From the NCBI GenBank assembly GCA_031275145.1, contig JAISPE010000021.1, positions 1 through 6,407 on the forward strand: DNA of 6,407 bases, given 5' to 3'. This DNA comes from Prevotellaceae bacterium. Its GTDB lineage: Bacteria; Bacteroidota; Bacteroidia; Bacteroidales; UBA932. The position numbers were made by a program, and so were the translations under genes. Below, one piece after another: positions 1-6,315 of the stretch (position 1 is the stretch's first letter; every line of letters begins with the position of its first letter). The notes under the pieces were generated by a model, which saw nothing but the letters and a program-made list of their open reading frames with translations, had not been told where the DNA came from and ran no database searches.

Positions 1-17
1 GGCATTTCTTATTCCTC

Positions 18-203
18 GCGCGGTACAGTTTTGTGATATGAGATTGCGGGTCAAGCCCGCAATGACGACAGGGTCAAGTCCGCAATGACGACAGCGTGTC
101 AAGTCTGCAATGACGACAGTCCGGAACGCAGTCACAACCGGCGTTAGCCGTCATTGCGGGCCTGACCCGCAATCTCCCGTTATCACGAAACTGTATCGTG
201 CGC
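18..203. repeat. Large imperfect inverted repeat (REP/MITE-like palindromic element pair)
   Basis: The left arm (18-67) and the reverse complement of the right arm (149-203) align over 50 positions with 46 identities and two small gaps of 2 and 3 bases. Each arm contains a perfect 8-bp stem ATTGCGGG / CCCGCAAT around a 5-base loop (43-63 and 153-173). Outside these stems the arms share a further stretch resembling TACAGTTTTGTGATA. The space between the arms holds degenerate half-copies. Paired inverted palindromes of this kind are typical of dispersed, non-coding, REP-like or MITE-like elements. No transposase is present, and dispersal elsewhere in the genome cannot be seen from here. Confidence 0.8.
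48..118. repeat. Three tandem copies of a ~23-bp unit derived from the palindrome
   Basis: Copies lie at 48-70 and 71-93 (23 bases each, one difference) and at 94-118 (25 bases, more diverged). All end in GCAATGACGACA. The second and third copies have lost the left half of the palindrome, so only the first can fold as the full hairpin. This looks like local duplication by slippage or unequal exchange inside the inverted-repeat element. Confidence 0.75.
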
Positions 204-265
204 AGTATAACAATATGCCTTTCGGCAGAACAGTCGGGATCTGTAACGGGACGCGTTCCCGGGGG

Positions 266-298
266 AACCCTAACAGGGTTGGAAACCCTGTTAGGGTT
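266..298 (+). terminator. Perfect 15-bp hairpin followed by four T: possible terminator of an off-window gene
   Basis: AACCCTAACAGGGTT (266-280) and AACCCTGTTAGGGTT (284-298) are exact reverse complements separated by the 3-base loop GGA. Wobble pairs can extend the stem outward. TTTT (297-300) closes it on the + strand, with no T tract on the - strand side. This fits a rho-independent terminator for a + strand transcript entering from the left, but no gene is visible at 1-265 and the T tract is short. Each arm is itself nearly palindromic (AACCCT-AAC-AGGGTT), so it may instead be another dispersed palindromic repeat. The hairpin itself is certain; its role is inferred. Confidence 0.5.
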
Positions 299-344
299 TT
301 CAATGTAAATTATGAAAATTCTGTTAATTTTGTCAAAAAAAGAA

Positions 345-376
345 GAGAATTCTGTCAAAAGAGAATTCTGTCAAAA
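345..376. repeat. Exact tandem duplication of a 16-bp unit
   Basis: GAGAATTCTGTCAAAA occurs at 345-360 and again at 361-376 with no difference. A degenerate copy with 3 mismatches sits just upstream at 323-338, and a weaker one at 314-329 overlaps it. The array is AT-rich and non-coding. No function can be assigned. Confidence 0.7.
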
Positions 377-539
377 AAGGGCGATTTTCGTATTTTTTTC
401 CTCTGTTCGGTGAAAAGTTTTTCCCGTTGCCGGATGATTTTTTTGAGATCGAACGTTTGTCTGTGGGAAAACAAGCGATTGTATAACAGCATTATTATGC
501 GCGGGTACGGGATGGAAAAAATTTTTCAGCATAATTTTA
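377..539. other. Intergenic, T-rich, no recognisable feature
   Basis: Between the 16-bp tandem repeat and the promoter I see only T-rich sequence with short homopolymer runs. Open frames that cross this stretch begin inside the repeats upstream and encode nothing recognisable. No RNA gene or riboswitch fold was identified by eye. Confidence 0.5.
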
Positions 540-571
540 TTGCCGGTTAATCAAAATAATCACTATCTTTG
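540..571 (+). promoter_or_regulatory. Bacteroidota-type promoter upstream of the serine palmitoyltransferase gene
   Basis: TATCTTTG at 564-571 is an exact match to the Bacteroidota -7 consensus TAnnTTTG. TTG at 540-542 supplies the -33 element with a 21-base spacer, within the usual 19-21. Transcription would begin around 577-580, leaving a leader of about 45-50 bases before the start codon. The match is read directly from sequence; activity is inferred. Confidence 0.7.
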
Positions 572-625
572 TTCGCCATTGTGGCAGTTATGTTATTGTA
601 ATAATGTATAAAAAATGTTAAGAAC

Positions 626-1822
626 GTGTTTTATTTGAATATATTAAAAGAACGGACATCCAAGTATAATGAGCCTGACAAGATTAAGGCTGCAGGCGTG
701 TATCCCTATTTCCGCCCGATTCAGTCCGAGCAGGACACCGAAGTGTATATTGACGGGCGAAAAGTTTTGATGTTTGGCTCAAACAGTTATCTGGGGCTTA
801 CAAGTCATCCGAAAGTCAAGGAAGCTGCGATTGCCGCCGTCAAAAAATACGGTTCGGGATGTGCCGGTTCGCGTTACCTGAACGGCACTCTGGACATTCA
901 TATCGAACTGGAAGAAAAGCTGGCCGAGTTTGTCGGCAAAGACGGCGCATTAGTGTACAGTACGGGCTTCCAGTCCAACTTGGGAGCAATCCCCACGGTG
1001 ACCAACCGTAACGATTACATCATTTTAGACGAGCTTGACCATGCGTCAATCATCGAAGGGGCGAGGCTGTCTTTTGCAAAAACCATGAAATTCCGGCACA
1101 ACGACATGGAATCTCTCGAAAAAGTATTGCAGCGCTGCGAAGCCGATGTAGTAAAACTGATTGTCGTTGACGGTATTTTCAGTATGGAAGGCGATATTGC
1201 CAACCTTCCGGAAATCGTTCGTCTGGCGAAAAAATACAACGCCAACATCATGGTAGACGACGCCCATTCGCTGGGCGTAATCGGAAAACAGGGACGGGGT
1301 GTTGCATCGCACTTCGATTTGACCGAAGACGTGGACATTATCATGGGCACGTTCAGCAAGTCGCTGGCTTCGATAGGCGGTTTTTTAGCTTCGGACAAAT
1401 ATACGATCAATTACATTAAACACACGTCACGTTCGCTGATTTTCAGCGCCAGCGCTACGCCGTCAGCTACAGCCAGCGCACTGGCCGCCCTCGAAATCAT
1501 CAAAACCGAACCGTACTACATGGAGCAACTGTGGAAAAACACAAATTACAGTCTTAATGCGTTTCGCAGTCTGGGATTTGACATAGCCCATTCGTGTACG
1601 CCCATCATTCCAATCATGATTCGCGACAATACCAAAACGTTTATGATGTCGAAAGTTCTGATGGAAGACGGAGTGTTTATCAATCCTGTTGTACAGCCGG
1701 CCGTTCCGAACGATTCCACACTGATTCGCTTCTCGCTGATGGCCACGCATACTCAGGAGCAGATAGAATATGCCATAGACAGGATATATAAAGCCGCAAA
1801 GAAATTTGAAATAGTGCCATAA
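626..1822 (+). CDS. spt: Serine palmitoyltransferase (PLP-dependent alpha-oxoamine synthase)
   Basis: This enzyme condenses L-serine with a long-chain acyl-CoA to give a 3-keto long-chain base, the first committed step of bacterial sphingolipid synthesis. The 398-residue protein spans the whole family fold. Visible motifs are His139 in LDHASII (stacks on the PLP ring), Asp211 and His214 in VDDAH (PLP contacts), Schiff-base Lys245 in GTFSKS, and Arg368 in LIRFSLMATHT (substrate carboxylate). The N-terminal stretch YFRPIQSEQDTEV and the FSKS lysine box match Bacteroides serine palmitoyltransferases better than 2-amino-3-ketobutyrate CoA ligase (Kbl), whose box reads TGTLGKA; Kbl and 8-amino-7-oxononanoate synthase are the alternatives. 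No in-frame ATG is available. The GTG at 626 is annotated, but TTG at 635 (LNILKER) aligns better with the family N-terminus MGLLQER as I remember it. The gene has its own promoter and terminator, so it is probably transcribed alone. Confidence 0.9.
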   Translation: MFYLNILKERTSKYNEPDKIKAAGVYPYFRPIQSEQDTEVYIDGRKVLMFGSNSYLGLTSHPKVKEAAIAAVKKYGSGCAGSRYLNGTLDIHIELEEKLAEFVGKDGALVYSTGFQSNLGAIPTVTNRNDYIILDELDHASIIEGARLSFAKTMKFRHNDMESLEKVLQRCEADVVKLIVVDGIFSMEGDIANLPEIVRLAKKYNANIMVDDAHSLGVIGKQGRGVASHFDLTEDVDIIMGTFSKSLASIGGFLASDKYTINYIKHTSRSLIFSASATPSATASALAALEIIKTEPYYMEQLWKNTNYSLNAFRSLGFDIAHSCTPIIPIMIRDNTKTFMMSKVLMEDGVFINPVVQPAVPNDSTLIRFSLMATHTQEQIEYAIDRIYKAAKKFEIVP

Positions 1823-1835
1823 ACATAAAATTTTG
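1805..1835 (+). promoter_or_regulatory. Possible promoter for mrdA-rodA overlapping the end of spt
   Basis: TTTG at 1805-1808, a 19-base spacer, and AAATTTTG at 1828-1835 match the Bacteroidota promoter pattern at all but the first base of TAnnTTTG. Transcription would start near 1842, inside the left arm of the spt terminator, so this transcript could not form that hairpin. The site is weak and its assignment is inference. Confidence 0.25.
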
Positions 1836-1877
1836 GATCCGGGGATTTCGCTTATTGGGTTCCCGGTTCTTTTTTTT
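1836..1877 (+). terminator. Rho-independent terminator after spt
   Basis: A 10-base stem is formed by 1836-1845 (GATCCGGGGA) and 1860-1869 (TTCCCGGTTC), with one T-T mismatch and one G-T wobble. Eight T residues follow immediately (1870-1877). The loop is 14 bases. It lies 14 bases past the spt stop codon and ends just 14 bases before the mrdA start, so mrdA-rodA must either be read through it or start from a promoter in this gap. Confidence 0.75.
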
Positions 1878-1891
1878 CTTAATTCAATACA

Positions 1892-3697
1892 GTGTTTGCC
1901 CAGCGTAACATAATTATAGTGATTGTAAGTGTTGCCTTTATATTGCTGTCAAGGCTTTTTTTCTTACAGGTAATCGACGAATCGTATAAAATAACGGCGA
2001 CAAACAATGCTTTCAGGTACGATGTGGAATATCCCGCACGCGGAATAATATACGACCGTAACGGGAATATACTTGTCGAAAATATAACTACTTACGACAT
2101 TATGATCACTCCGAGGGAGCTTAGAGACGTGGATACGGCAGGATTATGCACCGTTTTTCAGCTGTCGCCGGAGGAAGTCAGACATATTTTCAAAGGAATG
2201 GGAAAGAACAGGGATTACAGAGCGTTCACTTTTCTCAAACAGGTTACGCCCGAAAGATATGCGCTGTTCAGGGAAAGAGCCGACCGGTTTCACGGATTTT
2301 ATTCTGTCGTAAGAACAATGCGGAGGTATCCCCGAAATATCGGCGGAAACGTGCTGGGCTATATTCAGGAAGTCGATACTTCGGTTATCAATCGCAATCC
2401 CTACTACAGGCCGGGCGATTATATCGGAGTGAGCGGTATCGAAGAATCTTACGAAAAAGCGTTGAGGGGGAAGAAAGGCATAAGCGTCTATTTACGCGAT
2501 TCCCGGAACAGGATTGTAGAGCCGTTCGAGAACGGACGGCTTGATACGGCTGCCGTCCCGGGCAAAAATCTGGTCAGTTCAATTGACGGCGATCTGCAGG
2601 AATACGCTCAGACACTCATGCAAAACAAACTCGGCTCGATAGTTGCAATCGAACCTTCGACGGGAGAAATACTCGCGCTGGTCTCGTCGCCGGCATTCGA
2701 TCCGGCTGTTCTTTCGGGACCGAATCGCCAGCACAATTACGCCGGACTTGCTCTCAATCCGACAAAACCGCTGTTTAACCGCGCAATAATGTCTCCCCAG
2801 CCTCCGGGCTCTACTTTCAAGCTTGTAAACGGCCTGATCGGTCTGGAAGAAGGAACGCTGACTCCGGCAACAACCTGTCACTGCGCAGGGCATTATCCGT
2901 ACGGCAGGGGGGTTGCGTGTCACGGGCATATCTCTCCCGTAAACTTTAAACAGTCGATAATGGTATCGTGCAATGCCTACTACTGTTACGCATTCCGTAA
3001 TATTCTGGAAAACAAAAAATATTCTTCGGTCAGTCTGGCGCTGACAGCGTGGAGGGAAAAAATCATACGCTTCGGGTTTGCACGGCAGCTGGGTATCGAT
3101 CTGCCCAACGAAAAAGCAGGGATTGTGGCTTCGGCAAGCCTGTACGACAGATATTACGGAGCAAACAAATGGAATCCGTTAAGTATAATTTCCCTGTCAA
3201 TCGGGCAGGGGGAAATCGGAGCAACGACTCTGCAACTTGCCAATATGGCCGCAATAATCGCTAACAGGGGATTCTATTATATTCCCCATATCGTCAAGTC
3301 GATGGGCGATAACGAACGTATTGCTCCCCAATATTACGAAAAACAGTATGCCGGTATCGACGAAAAACATTTCGAGCATACGGTCGAAGGGATGCACATG
3401 GCGACAACCGGAGCGGGAGGAACAGCGTGGAGAGCGCAGATTCCCGGTATAGATGTCTGCGGAAAAACCGGAACGTCGCAAAACCCTCACGGCAAAAACC
3501 ATTCCGTGTTTGTCTGTTTTGCTCCCAAACAGAACCCCAAAATAGCCGTAGCCGTTCTCGTGGAAAATTCGGGAGCGGGAGGAAGCTATGCCGCCCCCGT
3601 AGCCTCTCTTGTTCTGGAAAAATACCTGAAAGGCGGGATACTCAGAACGGATATGGAGCAGTGGATATTGAATACGAATCTTCTTTCCAGCCAGTAA
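1892..3697 (+). CDS. mrdA: Penicillin-binding protein 2, elongasome transpeptidase (class B PBP)
   Basis: This periplasmic DD-transpeptidase, anchored in the inner membrane, cross-links peptidoglycan during cell elongation as the partner of RodA. The 601 residues show a short cytoplasmic start, one membrane anchor (about 7-27), a pedestal domain (about 45-215, beginning with the conserved YPARGIIYDRNG), and a transpeptidase domain (about 245-580). All three active-site motifs are intact: Ser307-x-x-Lys310 (STFK), Ser359-x-Asn361 (SCN), and Lys525-Thr-Gly (KTGT). A Cys/His-rich loop lies between the first two motifs (Cys329, His330, Cys331, His334, Cys343, His344, His346). Length is usual for the phylum. 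The start is GTG at 1892, the first in-frame start after a stop at 1880-1882; there is no ATG nearby and no clear Shine-Dalgarno. rodA follows after 12 bases, so the two form an operon. The mreB, mreC and mreD genes that often precede this pair are not in the window. Confidence 0.95.
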   Translation: MFAQRNIIIVIVSVAFILLSRLFFLQVIDESYKITATNNAFRYDVEYPARGIIYDRNGNILVENITTYDIMITPRELRDVDTAGLCTVFQLSPEEVRHIFKGMGKNRDYRAFTFLKQVTPERYALFRERADRFHGFYSVVRTMRRYPRNIGGNVLGYIQEVDTSVINRNPYYRPGDYIGVSGIEESYEKALRGKKGISVYLRDSRNRIVEPFENGRLDTAAVPGKNLVSSIDGDLQEYAQTLMQNKLGSIVAIEPSTGEILALVSSPAFDPAVLSGPNRQHNYAGLALNPTKPLFNRAIMSPQPPGSTFKLVNGLIGLEEGTLTPATTCHCAGHYPYGRGVACHGHISPVNFKQSIMVSCNAYYCYAFRNILENKKYSSVSLALTAWREKIIRFGFARQLGIDLPNEKAGIVASASLYDRYYGANKWNPLSIISLSIGQGEIGATTLQLANMAAIIANRGFYYIPHIVKSMGDNERIAPQYYEKQYAGIDEKHFEHTVEGMHMATTGAGGTAWRAQIPGIDVCGKTGTSQNPHGKNHSVFVCFAPKQNPKIAVAVLVENSGAGGSYAAPVASLVLEKYLKGGILRTDMEQWILNTNLLSSQ

Positions 3698-3709
3698 TTC
3701 CGTTATGCG

Positions 3710-5113
3710 ATGCGCGATAAAATAGAATTAAAAACTCCCGACTGGTCAGTCGTACTGATATATCTGGCGCTGGTTACATTTGGCCTGATGAATATATATT
3801 CCACGCAAAGCGATGCTTCCGAAATATTTGATTTTTCGAAAAAACACGGGATGCAGTTTTTATGGGCTGTGATTTCCATATTTACGGCAATTATTGTGAT
3901 GATTATCAACAGGCGGTTTTATCCGGTTTTTGCAAACCATATATACATAGCAGCCCTGTTTCTTCTGGTATTGACGCTTATAGCCGGAGTGGAAATAAAA
4001 AGTTCGAAATCATGGCTGAATATCGGTTTTATCCGGTTTCAGCCGTCGGAAATAGCAAAACTTGCGACCGCTCTTGCCCTTTCCCGACTGTTCAATCTCT
4101 ACGGATTTAAACTCAATTCGCCGGTTAACTGGTTTAAAACAATAGCGATAATCGTTTTACCCATGGGGCTTGTGCTTCTCCAGAAAGACTGGGGCTCGGC
4201 TCTGGTATTTATCTCGTTCATCATTGTCCTCTACCGGCAGGGACTGTCCGGCTGGGTACTGGTTTTCATGGTGTTTACCATAGCGCTGTTTATATTTTCC
4301 CTGCTGTTTCCGCTGATATGGATTATCTCCGGCATCACAGCCATTACCGCTGCCGTTATATGGATTACGTATAACGATAAAAAGATGCTGATTAGAATGT
4401 TGATTTATGCCGCAGTGACATTTGCGGCAGGAATAATATACAGATATGCTTCCGGCAGCGATATCGGATACGACAAGTTTATCGCGCTGTCAATGTTCAC
4501 AGCTATCGCCGTCACCCTCGTGTCTCTTGTATTTTTGAGCAGGAAAATAAGATGGTATGCAACAATATTTTTCCTGTGTTCGACAATGCTGGTTTATTCT
4601 GTGGATTATGTATATGACAATGTTCTTAAACCCCATCACCGCAACAGAATTGAAGACATGCTCGGCATAAAGGAAGATATAAAGGATGCCGGCTATAATG
4701 TATACCAGTCGAAAGTCGCAATCGGGTCGGGAAACTTTTTCGGAAAAGGTTTTTTGCACGGAACGCAAACCAAACTCAACTTTGTCCCCGAACAAAGTAC
4801 CGATTTTATTTTCTGTACAGTAGGCGAGGAATGGGGATTTGTCGGCAGTTTTGCCGTTATATTGCTGTTTGTCGCTTTGCTGATACGTCTGATTATACTG
4901 GCGGAACGGCAAAAAGTGCTGTTTTCGAGAGTATACGGGTACTGCGTCGTTGCGATACTGTTTTTCCATTTTACAATAAACATCGCCATGACAATCGGAC
5001 TCGCTCCCGTTATCGGAATACCTTTGCCGTTTATCAGCGCCGGAGGATCATCGCTGTGGAGCTTCACCGTACTGCTGTTCATCTTCCTTAAACTGGACTC
5101 GATAAACAAATAG
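3710..5113 (+). CDS. rodA: RodA, SEDS-family peptidoglycan glycosyltransferase
   Basis: This polytopic membrane enzyme polymerises lipid II into glycan strands for side-wall growth, working with the PBP2 encoded just upstream. SEDS landmarks are present: FQPSE with Glu114, QKDWGS with Asp160 (usually QPDLG), the segment GYNVYQSKVAIGSG followed by GKGFLHGTQ (about 328-353), STDFIF with the catalytic-type Asp365 (equivalent to Asp262 of E. coli RodA), GEEWGFVG, and the C-terminal GIPLPF box. At 467 residues it is about 100 longer than E. coli RodA. The extra length sits around residues 200-305 and is largely hydrophobic, suggesting additional membrane helices, as I recall for other Bacteroidota. 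SAGGSS (443-448) replaces the usual SYGGSS. The start is ATG at 3710, giving MRDKIELKTPDW. Transcription with mrdA is very likely. Confidence 0.95.
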   Translation: MRDKIELKTPDWSVVLIYLALVTFGLMNIYSTQSDASEIFDFSKKHGMQFLWAVISIFTAIIVMIINRRFYPVFANHIYIAALFLLVLTLIAGVEIKSSKSWLNIGFIRFQPSEIAKLATALALSRLFNLYGFKLNSPVNWFKTIAIIVLPMGLVLLQKDWGSALVFISFIIVLYRQGLSGWVLVFMVFTIALFIFSLLFPLIWIISGITAITAAVIWITYNDKKMLIRMLIYAAVTFAAGIIYRYASGSDIGYDKFIALSMFTAIAVTLVSLVFLSRKIRWYATIFFLCSTMLVYSVDYVYDNVLKPHHRNRIEDMLGIKEDIKDAGYNVYQSKVAIGSGNFFGKGFLHGTQTKLNFVPEQSTDFIFCTVGEEWGFVGSFAVILLFVALLIRLIILAERQKVLFSRVYGYCVVAILFFHFTINIAMTIGLAPVIGIPLPFISAGGSSLWSFTVLLFIFLKLDSINK

Positions 5114-5156
5114 AGACGTACGGATGGAATGCGAATGTTTTTCTCTTTTTCATATT

Positions 5157-5191
5157 TTTGTCTGTGCAATCCTAAATTTCATGTACATTTG
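5157..5191 (+). promoter_or_regulatory. Probable promoter of darG
   Basis: TACATTTG at 5184-5191 is an exact match to the Bacteroidota -7 consensus TAnnTTTG. The nearest TTTG upstream (5157-5160) is 23 bases away, slightly beyond the usual 19-21, so the -33 element is weak. Transcription would start near 5198, about 50 bases before the ATG at 5248. This suggests darG is transcribed independently of rodA. Confidence 0.55.
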
Positions 5192-5247
5192 CACTCATTA
5201 TTTTAGTGTCGAAACGGATTTATTGCAGATATACATTTATTAAAATT

Positions 5248-6288
5248 ATGATACATTATATAAGCGGGAATATTTTGGAGAGTGATGCTCAGGCGCTGGT
5301 AAATACGGTAAACACCGTTGGCGTTATGGGTAAAGGTATTGCATTACAGTTTAAGAATGCTTTTCCAAATAATTTTAAAGTATATCATGAGGCCTGCAAA
5401 AGAAAAGACATTGAAATCGGGAAACTGTTTGTCACAAAAGACAGTAATTTATATTCAGGTGAAAAAATCATTATCAATTTCCCGACAAAAAAAGACTGGC
5501 GAAAATCTTCGGAATACAGTTATATAGAAGCAGGATTAAATGATTTGTTGCAAGTTATAGAGACATATCAAATAAAAAGCCTCGCTTTGCCTCCTCTTGG
5601 CGCGGGAAACGGCGGTTTGAGATGGGAAAAGGTAAAACAGATACTGGAACAAAAATTAAGCGCATTGAATATTGATATTTATGTGTACGAGCCGACTAAT
5701 GCAATAAAGGAAGTTCTGAAAACAGAAAGGGTAAGACTGACGGAAGCGCGGGCTTTGCTGCTTTACGTCCTGTATGATTTAATTCGGAACGGAGAGTTTG
5801 TTTCCGAATTTTCAAGTGAAAAAGTATGTTACTTTTTACAAAAGTTCGGAGCTGAAAAATATTTTAAATTAAAATTTGAGCCAAATTTTTACGGCCCCTA
5901 TTCCGGCAAAGTTCGATATGTTTTAAACTGTTTAAATGGAAGTTATTTGATAGGATACAGCGATATGAATACAAAACCGTTTGACCCGCTTACTCTTGTT
6001 GCAGACGGTTATGAAACTGTCAAATCATATATTGATAACAGTGCGGAATTGACAGAAATAGCAACAAAAACAACAAACTTTCTGAACGGGTTTTATTCCG
6101 ATTTTACTCTTGAACTGCTGTCTTCCATTGACTGTATCGTTTCGGAAAACAATACTTTCGATAAACAGACTGTTACTCAAAAACTGTCCGAATGGAATGA
6201 TAGAAAACGAAGTATATTTTCAAATCAGGAATATATTGATATTGCAATAGAACATCTTCAACAAACCGCTACGGGAAACAAGCAATAG
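5248..6288 (+). CDS. darG: DarG-type antitoxin: DNA ADP-ribosyl glycohydrolase macrodomain plus toxin-neutralising C-terminal domain
   Basis: DarG removes the ADP-ribose that the toxin DarT attaches to bases in single-stranded DNA, and its C-terminal domain also binds and blocks DarT. Residues 1 to about 150 are the macrodomain: ALVNTVNTVGVMGKGIALQF (16-35, with Asn22 and the GxMGKG loop), NFPTK with Lys81 (the catalytic-type lysine, Lys80 in Thermus aquaticus DarG), and LPPLGAGNGGLRW (114-126). Residues from about 155 to 346 form a separate domain with KVCYFLQKFG and NFYGPYSGKVRYVL, typical of two-domain DarG proteins of about 350 residues. The ATG at 5248 (MIHYISGN) fits the macrodomain start; an in-frame GTG at 5206 would add 14 residues with no family counterpart. 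darT normally lies just upstream of darG, but here the upstream gene is rodA and no darT is visible. Sampled stretches are AT-richer (30% GC at 5341-5400 and 37% at 5881-5940, against 57% at 1261-1320 in spt), which may point to acquisition by transfer. Confidence 0.9.
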   Translation: MIHYISGNILESDAQALVNTVNTVGVMGKGIALQFKNAFPNNFKVYHEACKRKDIEIGKLFVTKDSNLYSGEKIIINFPTKKDWRKSSEYSYIEAGLNDLLQVIETYQIKSLALPPLGAGNGGLRWEKVKQILEQKLSALNIDIYVYEPTNAIKEVLKTERVRLTEARALLLYVLYDLIRNGEFVSEFSSEKVCYFLQKFGAEKYFKLKFEPNFYGPYSGKVRYVLNCLNGSYLIGYSDMNTKPFDPLTLVADGYETVKSYIDNSAELTEIATKTTNFLNGFYSDFTLELLSSIDCIVSENNTFDKQTVTQKLSEWNDRKRSIFSNQEYIDIAIEHLQQTATGNKQ

Positions 6289-6315
6289 CGCTTTTCATAC
6301 TCGCAGCTAAAAGCG
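6289..6315 (+). repeat. Short inverted repeat immediately after the darG stop codon
   Basis: CGCTTTT (6289-6295) and AAAAGCG (6309-6315) are exact reverse complements with a 13-base loop. No T tract follows, so it is a poor terminator. A second weak stem, CCGC/GTGG at about 6336-6346, is followed by TTTTT and might act as the actual terminator. Beyond it I see no gene up to the window end. Confidence 0.35.

Noticed and set aside
48..118. CRISPR-like array
   Set aside because: The units are directly adjacent, without unique spacers of constant length, and derive from the neighbouring palindrome.
266..298. Telomere-like AACCCT/AGGGTT repeat
   Set aside because: The motif occurs in alternating orientation within a hairpin, not as a tandem head-to-tail array.
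74..358. 94-residue open frame on the - strand
   Set aside because: Its sequence is a translation of the repeat element and hairpin, with no recognisable domain.
110..550. 146-residue open frame on the + strand across the upstream repeats
   Set aside because: It starts inside the palindromic repeat element, runs through the hairpin and the tandem duplication, shows no protein-like domain, and overlaps the spt promoter.
3914..4039. Exact 16-bp direct repeat CGGTTTTATCCGGTTT at 3914-3929 and 4024-4039 inside rodA
   Set aside because: The two copies are read in different frames (RFYPV versus GFIRF) and rodA is intact. It is most simply chance in a sequence of limited codon range, although it could in principle promote deletion.
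4490..5169. Two long - strand open frames opposite rodA
   Set aside because: Both lie antisense to a clearly functional rodA with intact motifs and encode nothing recognisable. They are shadows.
5206..5247. GTG at 5206 as the darG start
   Set aside because: The 14 extra residues (MSKRIYCRYTFIKI) have no counterpart in the macrodomain family, whose start matches MIHYISGN at 5248. It would also leave a leader of under 10 bases from the predicted transcription start.
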